Origin: Jejuia sp040720935
GTDB taxonomy: Bacteria; Bacteroidota; Bacteroidia; Flavobacteriales; Flavobacteriaceae
Direction: 5' to 3'
Assembly (NCBI RefSeq): GCF_040720935.1
Contig: NZ_JBFDAE010000002.1
Location: forward strand, 310,001 to 374,000
Length of the DNA: 64,000 nucleotides
The notes under the pieces were generated by a model that was not told where the DNA came from, searched no databases, and was given only the letters and a program-made list of their open reading frames with translations. Shown in pieces: positions 7,247 to 17,512 of the stretch. The position numbers and the translations under genes were made by a program. The stretch's first letter is position 1, and the number at the start of each line of letters is the position of its first letter.

Positions 7247-10200
7247 ATGAGTAAAATAAAGTTGGGATTAGATTTAGGGACTAATAGTATAGGTTGGTCG
7301 GTTTTAGAGAAACGAGATGGGAAGTATAATTTTTTAGAAAAACAGGATTATCAAGGTAATTTAATACCCACAAAAGGAAGTTATATATTTCCTAAAGGAG
7401 TAAGTGCTGATGAAAGTTCTAAAGCCGCAGAACGTAGGGGATTTAGAACATCAAGAGTACGATTACAAAGAATTGTCTTAAGAAAAATAGCAACCTTAAA
7501 AATCCTTAATAAACATGGTCTTTGCCCACCTTTTGAAGAAGGGGAATTAAATAAGTGGAAGAATAAAAGAGTATATCCTTGCAAAAATGAGGCTTTCATT
7601 GAGTGGCAAAGAACCGGCAAGAAAGATGGAAACGCAAAAATCGAACTATTAAAACAGCCGTATTACTTGCGTCATTTAGCTGCAACAAAAGAAGGCTTGA
7701 TGGATTTTGAAAAAGGACGATTGCAGTTGGGTAGAGCTTTCTATCATATTGCTCAACGTCGTGGCTATTTATCTAATTCAGATGAAGAACAGACTGAAGA
7801 TAAGTTAGAGTTGTTTAAGAATGAAATAACAAAATTAATTGATGAAGTTGATAACTCTGCAGCCTTCAAAGAGCCTTTTGAAGTAATATTGGATAGCAGA
7901 AAAAGTGATAAAAAAGTAAAATCCATTGGAAGTAAGATTAGTAGAGAACTTAAAAAAGAAATTGAATTTGAGAAAATCAAGAACTTTATAACTGCCGAGT
8001 TTAATAAGCCTGATAATCAAGGAAAGGTTATGAAAGCCATTGACATGCTTTCAGAGGAGATTAAATCAGCATCAAGCAAAGGTTATTGTGCACCTACGAT
8101 GGGAAGTTATTTTTATTCCATTTATACAAAGACCAATAAAAAAACAGGTTTAATTACTAAAATAAGAGGAAGATATACTCATCGAGTTGATCATTATTTA
8201 GAAGAGTTTAATGCTATTTGCATAAAACAAAATATAGATGAAGAATTAAAGAAAGAATTATACAATGCTATTTTTTATCAGCGACCATTAAAAAGCCAAA
8301 AAGGATTAGTAGCTAAGTGTCCTCTTGAACCAAAAAGGAAAAGAATTGCAATTTCACATCCGCTTTTTGAGGAATTCAGAATGTGGGAATCTATAAATAG
8401 AATTAAAATTGCAAGAAGTGAAAATTCAACATTAGAATTTTTGACAAAAGATGAAAAAGAGCAAATCAAACCACTATTTTTAAGGGTTACAGATTTTGAT
8501 TTTAGACAAATTGCTTCATCAATAAGTGAGGATAAAACATATGCTTATATAAAAAAACCAAAAGAAGTGTTTTCTGGAAATGATTCCAATCCCATTGAGG
8601 GAGGCGTCGCTGAATTATTTTTTAATTTCCCTATTGATAAAAAGTTTTCGGCTTGCCCTACAACTTCAAAATTAAAGGAAGTTATAGGTAAAGATAATTA
8701 TAAAAGCTATGAATTTTTAAATTCAGGTCATGCAGAAGAAAAGGATAAAAAACAAGTTAGCATTGAAGATATTTGGCATTGCTTATTCTTAGATTCTTTT
8801 GGTCAAAAAGATAAAAAACAGGGAAGGAAGGATTTTGCAGAAAAACATTTATCGCTAGACAAAAAAGGTGTTGAATCGTTTCAAAAAATTAAGTTAGTAA
8901 AAAGCTATGGAAGCTTAAGTAAAGCAGCGGTAAAAAAGATTATGCCATTTCTTCGAAAAGGAGAAATATATTCACACGCTGTATTTTTAGCAAATATATC
9001 TGATGTTTTAGGTCGAAAATTATCCGATAACGACCAGATTTTAGTAACAAGAGCTGTTACTAAAGCCTTGGAATTACACAAAGCAGAGCGTCAAATCAAA
9101 GGTATTGTCAATAACTATATAAGTGAACTAAAGAACTTAGAAGAAAATAAAAATGCTGTTTTGGCGAATAACCAATTTAGTATTAATGTATATAAAAAAG
9201 GATTGAATGATGAATTGATAAATTGGTTAGGTAAAAGCGATTATGAAAAACTATCTAAACTAAAAAAGGAAGAATTATTTAATAATTGCTGGAATGCTTT
9301 TTATGAAGAAGCATTAGATAAATTACCAAAGGAAATAAGTTTCTTAAAGACTAAAAAAATTGTGAATTTCATTTTAGATGTATTGCAAGAGGTTTTTCCA
9401 AATGATAAAATTGATGTAGATAAATTATATCACCCATCTGCAATGGAAGCTTATCCAAAAGCTGGTAAAAAACTTGGAAACCCAGAAATCAGCTCAATCA
9501 AGAACCCTGTTTTTAATCGAGCGATGCATCAAATAAAACGTTTGTGTAATAAATTAATTAAAGAAGGGATAGTTGATAAAGATACAATTGTGAATGTTGA
9601 AGTTGCTGGGGAAATTAATAGTGCAAGTTACCGAAAAGCATTATCGCAATGGCAAAAAGACCAAGAAATTATTAGAGATTGGGCAAGGCAAGAAATCATA
9701 AAAACTTATCCTAAAGAACAAAGGAGCAATTTAATACCGTCAGATACAGATGTGGTGAAATATATTTTATGGAAGGAACAAAACCATCAATGTTTATATA
9801 CAAGTGTGAAACCGATTTCAGTTTGTGATTTTTTAGGAGGTAAAACAATTTATGATATTGAGCATACTATTCCTAGAAGCAAATTTCATGATAATTCTTT
9901 AACCAATAAAACTTTGGCAAATGCAGAGTTCAACAGAAAAATTAAAAAAGATACTTTACCAGGATTATTAAATGTAAGTTTTAATGGCGAGCAAATTAAT
10001 AAAGCCTCTATTTTAAACAATAGAGATGTAAATTTAAAATCTTATTCCATTAAAAACAATGTACCAACTTGGAATGTAAGTTTAGCTAGTCTCAAAGCAG
10101 AATATAAAAAGTTTAAAAATGCAGCTAAAGCTATTTCAGATCCAATAAATCATAGCGAAGTAATGACTAAAGCACATTACACAAAATTGAAGCTTGATTA

Positions 10201-11860
10201 TTTAAGTAAAAAACATAAGGTATTTGAAATAGAAGAAATTACCAATCAATTTACTAATACAAATCTGGTAGATACAAGAATTATTTCAAAATATGCTAGA
10301 GCTTACTTAAAATCGTATTTCAATAATGTAAATGTTGTGAATGGTAAAATTACTGATACGTTAAGGAAAATGTGGGGTTTAGAAGGAGAGTATGCAAAAA
10401 AGGACAGGAGTAATCACATGCACCATTGTATTGATGCGATAACTGTTGCTTGTGTGGAAAGAGGAACAGCAAATTGGATTTCTGAAGCTTTTCATAATTA
10501 CGAAAGTGATTATTTTAAAGGCAATAGTAATCCCAAGTATCAATTGAAAGAGCCAATGGATAATTTTGCTGAAAGAATGCATAATCTTCACAAAGAAGTT
10601 TTTGTGTATCACAGACAAATTGACCGCATAAAACCCTTACTCGAAAATTTAAAAAAGGAAAAGCCTAAAAAACTGAATCTTAGAGGAAAATTAAATAGCC
10701 AAAATCCTTATGCACATATTAAAAAGAATAATGAATTAATATTTGCTCAACGTAAACCAATTGGTAGTATAACGGGAAAGGATATTGAAAATATTATAGA
10801 TGAAGGAATAAAATTAAGGTTGATAGCTCTTGCTGATTTAAGAGGTTGGGAGAAATTAATGGAATTTCAAGTAAAAAATGAAGAAGATCTCCTAGAAAGA
10901 GAAGTGGAGCATAAAAAAATAATTGCTTTTAGGGTTTATGAAAAAATAAAAAAAACAGATAAAAAGAAAATAATTGTAGCGCAAGGATTAACAAAAGAAA
11001 CAATTTCATCTGACTATTCCAATGTGTCCGAACTTATAGACTTGCTATTCAATACGATTATTAAAATAGATTTAGATGATAAGAAAAAAGAAAACTATAA
11101 GGAAAAAATAATTAAAGAAGTAATTAATTTAACTCGAACAAAAGGATTGGAATTATTATTGAATGAGAATAAGGATAGTGAATCTCCAGTAATTATATTA
11201 CCAGAATATTTTGATGAAAAGAAGAAAAAAATGATTGGTAAAATGGTAATTAAACGGATTAGACTCAGAGCAGCGGTTTCAAATTTGAACCCTTTTAAAA
11301 AGATAAGAAATATAGATAATTCAAAATTTAATTATAAACGTGATTTTTATTTTGACAAAGATAAATACACAAATTATGAAGCACGGGTTTTTGGAAAGTT
11401 ATTGCCTAATGAAAACGGTAAATTTAAACGGCGTAAATCTTTAATAATAAATCATTTTAATATTGTAAAAAATATATTTCAAGAGGAAGATAAAAAACCT
11501 ATATTGAAATTGAGAAAAGATGATATGTTCATTGTATTTGATAAGCAACCGAATGAAGAAATTATTTGGGATGATATCAGAGATTTGCAATCACGTTTGT
11601 TTAATGTTGCAAAATTTATTGAAAATAAAGACAAAGGTATTATAAAAGAAATAATACTTAGACGCCATAATTATGCTTCTGGAAATTTGGATAAAACACC
11701 AAGAGAAAATTGTATAGAATCAGGTGCTGAGGCAACTCAATTATCAGATTTGAGTAGAGTTGTTTTAAGAAGAAGTCCCTCTACATTAAAAGTAATTCCT
11801 GCAAAAGTTGACGCATTGGGTAATTTGGATATTGAATATTCTAAAAGATTTATTAAATAA
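7247..11860 (+). CDS. cas9: CRISPR-associated endonuclease Cas9 (type II-C)
   Basis: A 1537-aa RNA-guided DNA endonuclease; this long form is common in Flavobacteriia. Active-site residues are visible. RuvC-I: D9 (LGLDLGTNSIGW). Arg-rich bridge helix: RRGFRTSRVRLQR. RuvC-II: E785 (NVEVAGE). HNH: H873 and N896 (DIEHTIPRSKFHDNS...EFNRK), with the same 23-residue spacing as in S. pyogenes Cas9. RuvC-III: H1060 and D1063 (HMHHCIDA). The remaining ~470 residues hold the WED/PAM-interacting region. AGGAAA precedes the ATG by three bases. No csn2 or cas4 is nearby, which indicates II-C. The gene is apparently intact; cas1 and cas2 are on the other side of the array in the opposite direction. Confidence 0.97.
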   Translation: MSKIKLGLDLGTNSIGWSVLEKRDGKYNFLEKQDYQGNLIPTKGSYIFPKGVSADESSKAAERRGFRTSRVRLQRIVLRKIATLKILNKHGLCPPFEEGELNKWKNKRVYPCKNEAFIEWQRTGKKDGNAKIELLKQPYYLRHLAATKEGLMDFEKGRLQLGRAFYHIAQRRGYLSNSDEEQTEDKLELFKNEITKLIDEVDNSAAFKEPFEVILDSRKSDKKVKSIGSKISRELKKEIEFEKIKNFITAEFNKPDNQGKVMKAIDMLSEEIKSASSKGYCAPTMGSYFYSIYTKTNKKTGLITKIRGRYTHRVDHYLEEFNAICIKQNIDEELKKELYNAIFYQRPLKSQKGLVAKCPLEPKRKRIAISHPLFEEFRMWESINRIKIARSENSTLEFLTKDEKEQIKPLFLRVTDFDFRQIASSISEDKTYAYIKKPKEVFSGNDSNPIEGGVAELFFNFPIDKKFSACPTTSKLKEVIGKDNYKSYEFLNSGHAEEKDKKQVSIEDIWHCLFLDSFGQKDKKQGRKDFAEKHLSLDKKGVESFQKIKLVKSYGSLSKAAVKKIMPFLRKGEIYSHAVFLANISDVLGRKLSDNDQILVTRAVTKALELHKAERQIKGIVNNYISELKNLEENKNAVLANNQFSINVYKKGLNDELINWLGKSDYEKLSKLKKEELFNNCWNAFYEEALDKLPKEISFLKTKKIVNFILDVLQEVFPNDKIDVDKLYHPSAMEAYPKAGKKLGNPEISSIKNPVFNRAMHQIKRLCNKLIKEGIVDKDTIVNVEVAGEINSASYRKALSQWQKDQEIIRDWARQEIIKTYPKEQRSNLIPSDTDVVKYILWKEQNHQCLYTSVKPISVCDFLGGKTIYDIEHTIPRSKFHDNSLTNKTLANAEFNRKIKKDTLPGLLNVSFNGEQINKASILNNRDVNLKSYSIKNNVPTWNVSLASLKAEYKKFKNAAKAISDPINHSEVMTKAHYTKLKLDYLSKKHKVFEIEEITNQFTNTNLVDTRIISKYARAYLKSYFNNVNVVNGKITDTLRKMWGLEGEYAKKDRSNHMHHCIDAITVACVERGTANWISEAFHNYESDYFKGNSNPKYQLKEPMDNFAERMHNLHKEVFVYHRQIDRIKPLLENLKKEKPKKLNLRGKLNSQNPYAHIKKNNELIFAQRKPIGSITGKDIENIIDEGIKLRLIALADLRGWEKLMEFQVKNEEDLLEREVEHKKIIAFRVYEKIKKTDKKKIIVAQGLTKETISSDYSNVSELIDLLFNTIIKIDLDDKKKENYKEKIIKEVINLTRTKGLELLLNENKDSESPVIILPEYFDEKKKKMIGKMVIKRIRLRAAVSNLNPFKKIRNIDNSKFNYKRDFYFDKDKYTNYEARVFGKLLPNENGKFKRRKSLIINHFNIVKNIFQEEDKKPILKLRKDDMFIVFDKQPNEEIIWDDIRDLQSRLFNVAKFIENKDKGIIKEIILRRHNYASGNLDKTPRENCIESGAEATQLSDLSRVVLRRSPSTLKVIPAKVDALGNLDIEYSKRFIK

Positions 11861-11927
11861 ATACACTCTAATTTGAACTTATTGACAATATTCTGGTGAA
11901 TATTTACACTACACTAATTTTTTAATC

Positions 11928-12170
11928 ATGAAAAGACAAAGCTTTTCCTTAACAAAAAAAAATGAAGAATGGTTGAAAAATCAGGTATCAGAAAAGGAGT
12001 TTAATAGCAAAAGTGAGGTCATCAATTACTTTATAAAACAAGCGCGAAATAAACAAGAATATTATGATTTTGTGCGGCTAAAAATAGAACGAGGCGAAAA
12101 AAGTGGTTTTGCAAAAAAGCAAACTAGAGAAGAACTTTTAGCAGAAATTAAAAATAATTTGAAATCTTAA
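11928..12170 (+). CDS. ParD-like ribbon-helix-helix antitoxin, orphan
   Basis: An 80-aa protein starting KRQSFSLTKKNEEWLKNQV, with KSEVINYFIKQAR and ending KSGFAKKQTREELLAEIKNNL. This is the ParD/CopG-type antitoxin pattern: N-terminal RHH DNA-binding domain, then a C-terminal helix that would wrap a ParE toxin. No parE follows; the 120 bp to the array have no sizeable frame. A frame just after the stop reads KLLISRDFSKQIKVH and then ends, which might be a toxin remnant but is too short to call. The gene lies between cas9 and the array and could be read from the cas9 promoter. Confidence 0.8.
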   Translation: MKRQSFSLTKKNEEWLKNQVSEKEFNSKSEVINYFIKQARNKQEYYDFVRLKIERGEKSGFAKKQTREELLAEIKNNLKS

Positions 12171-12244
12171 AACTTCTAATAAGTCGAGATTTTTCAAAAC
12201 AAATAAAAGTTCATTGACATACACACCTCTTTGTCTTAAGCACC

Positions 12245-12304
12245 CAAACCACAACGAAAAATTGACCTTCTCAATTTTTTGCAACGATTTTTCGTTGTGG
12301 TTTG
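12245..12304. repeat. Inverted repeat pairing the array's first repeat with an upstream anti-repeat
   Basis: CAAACCACAACGAAAAAT (12245-12262) is the exact reverse complement of ATTTTTCGTTGTGGTTTG (12287-12304), an 18-bp perfect arm. The right arm includes the first 11 bases of CRISPR repeat 1, so the hairpin crosses the array boundary. It could be a leader element, an RNA structure that blocks use of the first repeat, or a boundary of integration. Confidence 0.85.
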
Positions 12305-15300
12305 ATTAAAGATTAGAAAACACGATATTATGTTGATAAAAACACCGGTGTTTGTTCCAGTTGTGGTTTGATTAAAGATTAGAAAACACGATATTGCAAC
12401 GATTATAAAAAGGTCTCGCCAGATGGTTGTGGTTTGATTAAAGATTAGAAAACACGATATTTTCTCAAGTCAATATTTTATCTCATATTTCGTTGTGGTT
12501 TGATTAAAGATTAGAAAACACGATATTAGATAAAATCAAATTTATCGGACTTAGAGGGTTGTGGTTTGATTAAAGATTAGAAAACACGATATTTGGCATC
12601 ATTAATTCCTGTTTGGGGAATTGGTTGTGGTTTGATTAAAGATTAGAAAACACGATATTAAAAGGAGATGGCAGTAAATACTTAGGTCTGTTGTGGTTTG
12701 ATTAAAGATTAGAAAACACGATATTAAGCCCAAGGCAATGTACATGAGTCCACGTGTTGTGGTTTGATTAAAGATTAGAAAACACGATATTTTTCTTTTT
12801 AGGAACAACTTGCCCAAACTGGTTGTGGTTTGATTAAAGATTAGAAAACACGATATTGTAATTAGTAAAAAAAGCAAAGCCACAGCAGTTGTGGTTTGAT
12901 TAAAGATTAGAAAACACGATATTTGTTTTCAACCTCTAAAGCTTCGTTTATTGTTGTGGTTTGATTAAAGATTAGAAAACACGATATTCTACCCTATGAA
13001 TTTAAAACAAACTTAAATGTTGTGGTTTGATTAAAGATTAGAAAACACGATATTCTTGTTGTGGTGGTAGAATGTTTTGGTATGGTTGTGGTTTGATTAA
13101 AGATTAGAAAACACGATATTCGTTTTTTGATAAATCAACTAAAGCTTCCGGTTGTGGTTTGATTAAAGATTAGAAAACACGATATTTGAAATGAAAAATG
13201 AAGCTGTTACTGGATGTTGTGGTTTGATTAAAGATTAGAAAACACGATATTAACTAAAGGAACTAAAAACGGTGAAGGTAGTTGTGGTTTGATTAAAGAT
13301 TAGAAAACACGATATTCAGAAAGTGCTACAGATGTAGAAGTGTTGGGTTGTGGTTTGATTAAAGATTAGAAAACACGATATTAATACTGGAATAAAATAA
13401 AGTACGAAACTCGTTGTGGTTTGATTAAAGATTAGAAAACACGATATTCGTTCTGGAAAGAGTCAGCATTGTTTCGGGGTTGTGGTTTGATTAAAGATTA
13501 GAAAACACGATATTGCAATATAAAAAAAGACGAAACCCAAGTAGGTTGTGGTTTGATTAAAGATTAGAAAACACGATATTATCACCAGTATGATAATAAA
13601 GGACGCTCTGGTTGTGGTTTGATTAAAGATTAGAAAACACGATATTAAAGGACTTAGGATTAAAACTTACTAACTTGTTGTGGTTTGATTAAAGATTAGA
13701 AAACACGATATTCTAAAAAAATATGCACTTTGAGAGAAAGTGGTTGTGGTTTGATTAAAGATTAGAAAACACGATATTTCTAAGAAGAAAAAAGAAGCTA
13801 AAGCTGCTGTTGTGGTTTGATTAAAGATTAGAAAACACGATATTCTAGTCTATACTTGTTAGATGTAGAGCAATGTTGTGGTTTGATTAAAGATTAGAAA
13901 ACACGATATTGCTGAAATCAAATCAATGATAAGATAGTTAGTTGTGGTTTGATTAAAGATTAGAAAACACGATATTCATATTTACAGGCTCTTTTGGCGT
14001 TGGCCAGTTGTGGTTTGATTAAAGATTAGAAAACACGATATTCTATGAATAGAGACGAAATAACGAGCGACTGTTGTGGTTTGATTAAAGATTAGAAAAC
14101 ACGATATTACTAATATTATCATCTTTTGTGGACAACGCGTTGTGGTTTGATTAAAGATTAGAAAACACGATATTGGAGAATTATTATCTGGTTCTGAAAT
14201 CATAGTTGTGGTTTGATTAAAGATTAGAAAACACGATATTTAGCGTCTTACTTGTCTAAATACGTATCTGTTGTGGTTTGATTAAAGATTAGAAAACACG
14301 ATATTATTCGTCGTTTGACATTTTTTCTAATTCCTGTTGTGGTTTGATTAAAGATTAGAAAACACGATATTTCTAGTTAAATATAAATGTTCTTTACTAT
14401 CGTTGTGGTTTGATTAAAGATTAGAAAACACGATATTTGGGAACAACCAAGAGAGATATGCAGCATAGTTGTGGTTTGATTAAAGATTAGAAAACACGAT
14501 ATTGGGACGATTGATATAATTGATGTCAAATTGTTGTGGTTTGATTAAAGATTAGAAAACACGATATTAAACTAAAAATAGTATTAACTTATTTTAAAGT
14601 TGTGGTTTGATTAAAGATTAGAAAACACGATATTAAGCACACTTACGGCGTTTTACAATGTTTGTTGTGGTTTGATTAAAGATTAGAAAACACGATATTC
14701 TATTTACGAAAACGGATTGGATTTTGATTGTTGTGGTTTGATTAAAGATTAGAAAACACGATATTTAACAAATAAACTTAAATCTTATGCAGCATGTTGT
14801 GGTTTGATTAAAGATTAGAAAACACGATATTTTGATGATTTATTGGCAAATTCACTTCGCGGTTGTGGTTTGATTAAAGATTAGAAAACACGATATTAGT
14901 AAGTAATTAATTAAAATCAAATATTATGTTGTGGTTTGATTAAAGATTAGAAAACACGATATTACGGAACAGGAAACACCTCAAATATTATTGGTTGTGG
15001 TTTGATTAAAGATTAGAAAACACGATATTACTTACAGGCTGCTATGTATTGCAAAGCCCGTTGTGGTTTGATTAAAGATTAGAAAACACGATATTAAGCA
15101 GCTGAGAAAAAAGCTTTAGAACTTCGTTGTGGTTTGATTAAAGATTAGAAAACACGATATTTGGTTTTGCTCCCCATTGCGCCATCAACACGTTGTGGTT
15201 TGATTAAAGATTAGAAAACACGATATTACTACTAAGATGATAATAACAATAAATGGGTTGTGGTTTGATTAAAGATTAGAAAACACGATATTTTGCCGAA

Positions 15301-16083
15301 AGTCAAAAAAACCAACGAACTTGTTGTGGTTTGATTAAAGATTAGAAAACACGATATTTGTTATCAAATGCCAGCGCATTTTATGCAAGTTGTGGTTTGA
15401 TTAAAGATTAGAAAACACGATATTAATCTGAAGCTACCAGCGGGCTGAATCCTCGTTGTGGTTTGATTAAAGATTAGAAAACACGATATTGCTTAGCCGA
15501 AACAAAAGTTTTTGGCAACGGTTGTGGTTTGATTAAAGATTAGAAAACACGATATTCTGTTTTTAACGATTTCAATAATCTGTACGGTTGTGGTTTGATT
15601 AAAGATTAGAAAACACGATATTAAGAGCCGAAAGGCGAGCTATATCTCGCATGTTGTGGTTTGATTAAAGATTAGAAAACACGATATTGTAATAATGTTA
15701 AAAAAACCTGCAAGACCCGTTGTGGTTTGATTAAAGATTAGAAAACACGATATTAATTTAAATTAAATAATTAATAAAACATGAGTTGTGGTTTGATTAA
15801 AGATTAGAAAACACGATATTCGGGATGAAAAACAGCGTTTGGCCGTTGCGTTGTGGTTTGATTAAAGATTAGAAAACACGATATTATGGAGAATTTACAC
15901 GGGCTATTTATTCTAGTTGTGGTTTGATTAAAGATTAGAAAACACGATATTCGTTCTGGAAAGAGTCAGCATTGTTTTGGTGTTGTGGTTTGATTAAAGA
16001 TTAGAAAACACGATATTACCAACTCATCGCCACCATCTACCGCCCTCGTTGTGGTTTGATTAAAGATTAGAAAACACGATATT
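12294..16083 (+). CRISPR. Type II-C CRISPR array, 58 repeats, 57 spacers
   Basis: I walked the array base by base. It has 58 copies of a 36-bp repeat that begins GTTGTGGTTTGATTAAAG and ends AACACGATATT, with no variant copy seen even at the ends. There are 57 spacers: 49 of 30 bp and 8 of 29 bp. These sum exactly to 3790 bp. The tracrRNA anti-repeats pair with the 5' half of the repeat as written, so crRNAs are made from the plus strand, toward cas2. Spacer 18 (13449-13478) and spacer 56 (15952-15981) differ at only two bases. No spacer matches another part of the window that I could see. Confidence 0.99.
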
Positions 16084-16134
16084 AGTTGGTTTGTTACCTT
16101 CTAATACCCAAAGGATTAAATTGAAATATCGTTT

Positions 16135-16185
16135 AAAAAAATGCTTCTTTTTTGCAGTGATAAGGCAAGATTGAAGCATTTTTTT
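16135..16185. terminator. Bidirectional terminator between the array and cas2
   Basis: AAAAAAATGCTTC and GAAGCATTTTTTT form a 13-bp stem that ends in T-runs on both strands. It can stop the plus-strand array transcript and the minus-strand cas1-cas2 transcript, whose stop codon is at 16189. Confidence 0.85.
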
Positions 16186-16188
16186 GTT

Positions 16189-16518
16189 TTAAAACAATTC
16201 AAGTTGGGTTGGTGGTGGGGCTTTCGGCATTTCTGCACGGCCCCAAAAATTCATGATTTTCCCGAATTGTTTGTCTGTTATCCTTAAAATACTAACTTTT
16301 CCAAGGGGAGGTAAAAGTCGTTTTATACGTTTTTCATGTGCGTCTGCACTTTCACTACTGGCGCAATGGCGCATATATACAGAATACTGCATCATGCTAA
16401 ACCCATCTTTTAGTAGGTTTTTTCTAAAGCCAGAGGCATTACGTTTGTCTTTGGCCGTGTCTGTCGGTAAATCAAAAAATACAAATAACCACATAATTCT
16501 ATAGCCGTTTAGTTCCAT
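16189..16518 (-). CDS. cas2: CRISPR-associated protein Cas2
   Basis: A 109-aa ferredoxin-like Cas2 that forms the Cas1-Cas2 spacer integrase. The first strand with the conserved acidic residue is clear (MWLFVFFDLPTDT, D16), followed by RNASGFRKNLLKDGFSMMQYSVYMR, the family hallmark. The start overlaps the end of cas1 by about ten bases, so translation is probably coupled. The protein ends QLELF, as in many type II Cas2 proteins. It lies downstream of cas1 on the minus strand, facing the end of the array. Confidence 0.95.
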   Translation of the reverse strand: MELNGYRIMWLFVFFDLPTDTAKDKRNASGFRKNLLKDGFSMMQYSVYMRHCASSESADAHEKRIKRLLPPLGKVSILRITDKQFGKIMNFWGRAEMPKAPPPTQLELF

Positions 16519-17393
16519 AATTTTGGATATTTAATTTTCTTTCGTTTACCGCTATAGCATTGCTGTAAAGAGCTTGCAGTTTTTTGTAAGCCGACCATCA
16601 ACGGGCTTTTTTCTTCTTTAAAATATACGGTTCTGGTAAGTATTCCTAGGAGTACAGATTTAATTTCTGTGTTCAATTCTTGCTCGTCATAATGCTCAAT
16701 TATAGTATAAACTGCCTCATCTACTATTGGTCTAAAAGGCTCCATGATATCATCTGCTAGGGCAAAGGCATTGTATTTGTTTTTATGGTGTATCCCCAAA
16801 GTGTTCAATAATCCGCTACCAGAAAGTGCCCTGGCTGTTGCAGCTCTTAAAATAGCATATCCGTAGTTTAGAAAATTGTTTGGATAATCTCCAAATCGCT
16901 CACGTTTAAAATCTGATTCAAAAAAAGATTTCCAATAAAAACTGGCAGCAACACCTTCCATATTACTGGTGTCTCCACTTAAAACCTTACTGGCTAAAAA
17001 TTCAAATTCATTATTTTTATCGGTGATAGTTTTAAGTAAAATACCTTGGTTCATTATTTTCTCCCTAATGGTTTGCTGCCAAAGTTGTTTTTTTAAAGGT
17101 TGGCTAGCATTCATTTGATTCCTGAATAATTCTTGTTGAATATGGTGACTGTTCAAATTCAAAAACATGCCATTGGGCAAGTGTGTTTTACCACAGATAA
17201 TTATTGCACTATTATTGTCAACCAATAGGTTTAAGGTTGGAATGCTGATATATACTTCAGGATTATCAATAACAATAAATCCAATATCTTCAATGGGGAT
17301 ACTGGATTCTCTTTCATCATTTTTAACTAATAATTGTAGATTTTTAGTAGTTAACTTGCATTTGTTTTCTATTAAAATAGATTTTTTTAACAT
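16509..17393 (-). CDS. cas1: CRISPR-associated integrase Cas1 (type II)
   Basis: A 294-aa integrase that inserts new spacers with Cas2. The N-terminal beta domain (KKSILIENKCKLTTKNLQLLVKN, IPIEDIGFIVIDNPEVYIS) is followed by the helical catalytic domain. Metal ligands are visible as E146 (SNMEGVAASFYWKSFF), H202/H203 (LGIHHKNKYNAFALADD) and D214/D215 (ALADDIMEPFRP). The length is normal for type II. cas1 and cas2 form an operon on the minus strand, convergent with cas9 and the array, so adaptation and interference genes have separate promoters. Confidence 0.97.
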   Translation of the reverse strand: MLKKSILIENKCKLTTKNLQLLVKNDERESSIPIEDIGFIVIDNPEVYISIPTLNLLVDNNSAIIICGKTHLPNGMFLNLNSHHIQQELFRNQMNASQPLKKQLWQQTIREKIMNQGILLKTITDKNNEFEFLASKVLSGDTSNMEGVAASFYWKSFFESDFKRERFGDYPNNFLNYGYAILRAATARALSGSGLLNTLGIHHKNKYNAFALADDIMEPFRPIVDEAVYTIIEHYDEQELNTEIKSVLLGILTRTVYFKEEKSPLMVGLQKTASSLQQCYSGKRKKIKYPKLWN

Positions 17394-17512
17394 AATAAAT
17401 GGTTTTACGTAGGTTTGGGACTACGATAAATATATGAAAAATTAAATAATGCTTATTTTAATGACGCAACCAATACTTAAATTCACCATCTTATAAAGAA
17501 ATAACCATCCTT

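Noticed and set aside
12171..12215. Possible start of a ParE toxin after the ParD gene
   Set aside because: Only about 15 codons (KLLISRDFSKQIKVH) before a stop; too short to assign.
12602..12883. Minus-strand frame with repeated SCFLIFNQTTT
   Set aside because: It is the CRISPR repeat read backwards; the frame exists only because repeat plus spacer is a multiple of three here. The same applies to 13982-14203.
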